Origin: Epiperipatus broadwayi
Lineage: Eukaryota > Onychophora > Udeonychophora > Euonychophora > Peripatidae
Assembly: GCA_028023455.1 (NCBI GenBank)
Contig: JAQFVV010006272.1
Location: 4,951,217 to 5,015,216, forward strand
DNA: 64,000 bases
Direction: 5' to 3'
This document shows, one piece after another, positions 60,291 through 64,000 of this stretch. The notes under the pieces are model-generated. The model was not told the origin of the DNA and ran no database searches. It worked only from the letters and a program-made list of their open reading frames with translations. Position numbers and translations under genes: made by a program. How positions within the stretch are numbered: position 1 is the stretch's first letter; each line of letters starts with the position of its first letter.

Positions 60291-61600
60291 TAGATAAGTA
60301 CTGCATATAAAATTTCTACTGACTGTCATCTTTATTAGAATAACTTAGTTAGTTAAAATATTATTTTACATTCAGTATTCATGAATTCAACAGTTATCAA
60401 TTTGATTCTCATGTTAATATCATCACTGGTCAGGGCATCAATATTTGTAACATTCAAAATAACATATTATACACTAACCTGTGTGTTATTATGGATACCT
60501 GATATATTTGAAAAGTTTGGATAGTTTACTTTTTCTCAAATCATTTAACATTTAAAAGTAGATGATGGACATAGTTCAATATGTTGATACAAATAAAATG
60601 TTATCATCATAAACTTTCAAATAGGTATTGTAAAATCTTAATAACTCATTGTGTTTGATTCCCTTTCACATAATACATCTTCATGTATTGTAAACATTGT
60701 CTTGCATGGGTCAGAGTAATGGTATAATAATAAATTCTAGAGCACAAGGTATATAGATCAGGGATAAGCATTGTCACTTCTGATGTTCGAACTTCTTATA
60801 AAATCCTGAACAATACATCATTCAATTATTTTTTTTATATTATTATAAATTTTAAAAGCCAATTAAATTTGCTGTTCTCTTTACATAACACAACAACTAT
60901 TAAACATTTTTTTTACTAAAAACATTTTCATTCATATATTACAGTTTTATAAGAATTTTTAATTTGCTTTTAATTTCTCTACAATTCATTTTAATTTAAT
61001 TTCATCTACAATTTATCATCCAATACCTACCTAACTATTTCTTTTTGAATTCTGTTTAAACAATATCTGATTTTTATAGTCAATATAAAATATTAAAGTA
61101 GCTACAATTATACATTTCAAATTAGTCTACATTTATTATAAAATATGTTAGATTTATTTTTAATTTAATCACATTCTATTTTTACTTTTTGTCTCAACTT
61201 TAATTCTAAACTGTTTGTATAATTCATTTCTCCATTTAATACCTATACACCTTTAAGACAAATATCCTCCATTTTTATTAATTACTAATATCTTAGCTTT
61301 TTCTTCTTGAATTAAGTTTTCATATTTCTTATCAGGCATACTCCAGTCTTATACTTATTTTCAAAAATAGCTTATCATTTTCAAAATTTAGAGCCACTAT
61401 ATTGTGTAATCTCTTGATCCCTAAAATGGGAATCCCCACCTAGATCTCTAAAATTTCAATTTAATTCCAATACTCATAGAAACAAATGTGCAAATGTGTC
61501 AACTTAATTTCTCATTTAACATCCATTAATACTACTTCCTCCAATTGGTATTAGCAATATCTGGATCTAGACAGATATATAAGGATTTGACTGGGCCAAA
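60291..61600. other. Non-coding, AT-rich
   Basis: No gene seen. The right part may belong to the LTR of the gypsy-like element whose LTR start is at 62031, but the other LTR end was not found. Confidence 0.45.
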
Positions 61601-62031
61601 ACGATTGATAGGTTTGAGTGTGAGTTATCAAATTCAATAACTATAAGTATTTATATAAGGAAATACACGAATATGGTAATTTGAGTTAAATGGTTGATAA
61701 ATATAAATATCAGAGGTTAATAAATGAATACCTATTATTAATTACACCAATATATATAAAGCTGATTAATACATAAAATATGTCACTATAATCTATACAT
61801 GTTAATACATTATATATTAAGGCCTGAAGGCTTTCATAAATTATAATCAAGATCTGTACGAATTGTATTATGTCCTTAGGTCTACCTTGGTATGTTCAGA
61901 GATAGATCTTTCCACAAAATGAACTGGGAGTGAAGTAGTGTGATTTTAGAGCACACTTGGAAACGCATCCATCCTTCAAACTTCACCTCACAAATCTGAC
62001 ACTAGTTTTTCCTGCTATCCTGGGTGTTACA
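61601..62031 (-). repeat. LTR start of decayed gypsy-like element
   Basis: On the minus strand TGTAACACCCAGGATAGC begins at 62031, a start typical of Ty3/gypsy LTRs. It is preceded by a purine-rich tract (GGGATGACCAATGGGAATAG). It lies 380 bp downstream of the integrase remnant, as expected for a 3' LTR. The left end is arbitrary here. Confidence 0.5.
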
Positions 62032-62408
62032 ATGTCTATTCCCATTGGTCATCCCATGATATGAGATTCAAAGTGGCCATTTGGTTATCTACTTTTTAAT
62101 TGCATAATAACTTAATTGCCAAATTCCCAGAGGTAATTTTTGGCTTAGTTTTTTTTCCGTTATCACTGACTAATCAATTATGTACATTCCACTACTTCAA
62201 TATTATCTTATGGTTACTAATTATTTCTAAATCTAATTAGTCTTTACTTCATTTAATTAACAACCACTGTTATCTCATTTTACAATATTAATAGTTAATG
62301 TGAATGACATGCATATATTAAAATATTTTATAATAATTACATTATATATATTGCGTGTATATATGAATTCACACACATACTTAGCATGCCTCCTCCAAGT
62401 TCAGAGAT

Positions 62409-63150
62409 TTAACTTTCAACTTTTTTCTTCTTTTTCTCTGAACTTAACACATAATCATGAAGGCGGAGAGGAATTTTTCTTTTCCTCTTTGCACATAAAG
62501 GCAATTTAATTTCATCATCTGTGATTATTTCATTTTCTTGACTATTATGACATTCTTCCTCACTAGTAGTGATTTCTGTTTCGCTTTTAGTTTCATTCTG
62601 AGTAGCATTCTCTTTGTCATTACTTTCAAACAATTGCTGAATACATTCTGTTATTGCATTCTTGCACAATTAGTTAATGTGTTTACGTAATATTTACTGT
62701 CTGACATACAGACAGCAATCATTTGTTTACTTAAATGGCATATAACACATGCCTGAGTCCATGATTTGTTTAAATTATTTTTCACCCAGACTCATTCATC
62801 AGGTGAAAATTTATTGTTTATTGTAATTGGCATTTGATTCTCTTTCGATAGCATTATTGTAGAGAGTTTTGTCTGTAATTTCTGGCCTAATTATTTTTCT
62901 GCAGGTGATCTGCATGATTTAGCTGTGGGTGTGGAATGTAGATATAGCAATGCAGTGAAAACTGCTTTTTGGAGTCTTCCTTTTCCCCGTTTATTCCTGG
63001 ATGACTTTAAGCTTTATACCACTTTCTCTGCTAGTTCCTTTGATTGGGGGTGGTAGGGAGGGGTAGGGATGTGTTTAATCCCCCATTTCTGTATAAATTC
63101 GGTCAATTTTTCAGACGTAAAACCCGTTCTATTTGAAACAGTAAGATTTG
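62409..63150 (-). pseudogene. Ty3/gypsy integrase C-terminal remnant
   Basis: The minus strand reads NRTGFTSEKLTEFIQKWGIK, then HIPTPPYHPQSKELAEKVV, matching the retroviral-type integrase core where a catalytic Asp (D-N/R-G) and Glu (N-G-x-x-E) are expected; here the first reads NR. Next come LLYLHSTPTAKSCRSPAE and LGQKLQTKLS, the typical segment after the core, then a VWVKNN piece of the C-terminal domain. After a frameshift near 62669 an acidic tail follows and ends KRKRKIPLRLHDYVLS, as at the end of many gypsy Pol proteins. Stops near 63036, 62880, 62790 and 62673 break it. Integrase inserts the cDNA; nothing upstream (RT, RNase H) is present. Confidence 0.8.
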
Positions 63151-64000
63151 CTTTGCAAATCTTCGCCTTTTCTCAATTCTTTCCTACCCTCATACCCTAG
63201 TTTAAACCCCAATTTATCATAGTGTGTCTGTATTGCCATTTATATGTCAAAATCCTGCCTAAATTAGATCACGAATATATTAATGCTTGTGATAGATATA
63301 ATTTTAAAACCCTAACATTAGTAATTTATAGATTGCGAGTATGTACATATTCATTTTAAAAAGTAGGTCATATAAGTAAATTTACACACGTACTGCAATA
63401 ATATATTTTAAAACTTAAATAAAAATAATAATAATAGTTTCGTTATTTAAAGTTAATTTTGTTTAAATCTATTTATTTTAGAAATATTACATTTGTAATA
63501 TTTGTTTTCATTTAGTAAAATAATATTTAACCATAAATAGATTTAAACATTAACAATTTAAAAGTAAAATAATTTTGTTGTTTTTAGATTTATAAAAATC
63601 ACGCCACAAATTTTCTATCAAAAGTAAATGAGAGTTGGGAAGAGAACAATAGGCTTAATTAGTTGAATTTTGCAAAATTCATTAATTAATGGTTTAAATA
63701 TTTTGCCACCAGATAAACAACAAATGTCCCATCAGATATTTTTTTTAATTAAAATATTGTTAAAACAAAATTAAAGTTCTAATCCGAATATCTTAAAAGT
63801 AAAATTAATTATAAAATCCCTGTTTTCAAATATTTGGATAAGATAAGTTGGCAGCTTTTATTTTGCATCTATTTTTGGTTCTAGAATGACTGCCGCAGGG
63901 TAGTTTTATTGTCAGCTGTGTTGGTATATATAGAGCCAATTTTATTAATTACTATTATTATTGTTGTGCTATTGTTGTACTATGCTTATACTATGCTTGT
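63151..64000. other. Non-coding, AT-rich
   Basis: Unique sequence upstream (minus direction) of the integrase remnant. No RT or other pol domain is visible, so the element is truncated here. Ends in TTATTATTG / GCTATTGTTG microsatellite-like sequence. Confidence 0.5.

Noticed and set aside
60291-64000. Upstream host exons or a 5' end of the host gene
   Set aside because: No minus-strand segment with paired splice sites, matching phase and coding composition was found.

Overview
This is AT-rich, repeat-laden metazoan (probably invertebrate) nuclear DNA. The evidence is three spliced coding exons with GT/AG borders, separated by introns of about 16 and 23 kb, and a mix of LTR retrotransposons, an APE-type LINE, a Penelope-like element, a Tigger/pogo DNA transposon and foldback elements. 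I cannot name the species. There are no bacterial-style operons, no rRNA genes, no intact tRNA genes and no CRISPR arrays.

Host gene: one gene runs on the minus strand across at least 17.7-57.5 kb. The visible exons are 57381-57527, 34049-34195 and 17691-17764. They join in phase (0, 0, then out at phase 2) into about 122 residues of helical protein. From memory this weakly resembles the vinculin/alpha-catenin superfamily, most like alpha-catulin. Nearly everything else from 17.7 to 57.4 kb is intronic transposon DNA.

Layout. 1-2151 is a 2.1 kb (ACT/ACG)n array ending in (TTA/TTG)n. 2.15-9.1 kb is mostly unassigned sequence with two small palindromes, a decayed minus-strand ORF with a membrane segment, tRNA-like SINE pieces and a possible LTR with TATA box. 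9.15-10.6 kb is a deleted Tigger-like transposon. 11.3-17.2 kb is LTR element 1 (plus strand). 18.4-33.4 kb is LTR element 2 (minus strand); its two LTRs have collected separate later insertions: a SINE-like piece and a 2.6 kb solo-LTR-like piece in one, a 1.7 kb piece and a 3.4 kb foldback in the other. 36.2-47.7 kb is a composite of a LINE (minus strand; SGNH-esterase ORF1, then endonuclease/RT ORF2), direct and inverted repeats called R here, and paired inverted repeats called H here that carry a hammerhead-like hairpin. 47.9-56.8 kb is LTR element 3 (minus strand), also interrupted. 58.5-60.3 kb is a decayed Penelope-like RT/GIY-YIG gene (plus). 62.0-63.15 kb is the integrase end and LTR start of a decayed Ty3/gypsy element (minus).

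The three LTR elements share an odd design: very long LTRs (about 1.7-2.4 kb before insertions), a short 2.3-3.0 kb interior, and only Gag-like coiled-coil pseudogenes with no recognisable pol. They look like non-autonomous LARD/TR-GAG-type derivatives. Element 1 and two solo-LTR-like insertions are all flanked by the same 4-bp ATAT duplication. The best candidates for something undescribed are the covarying H hairpin, the R-LINE-R composite with an inverted deletion derivative, and the 3.4 kb foldback with a matched empty site.
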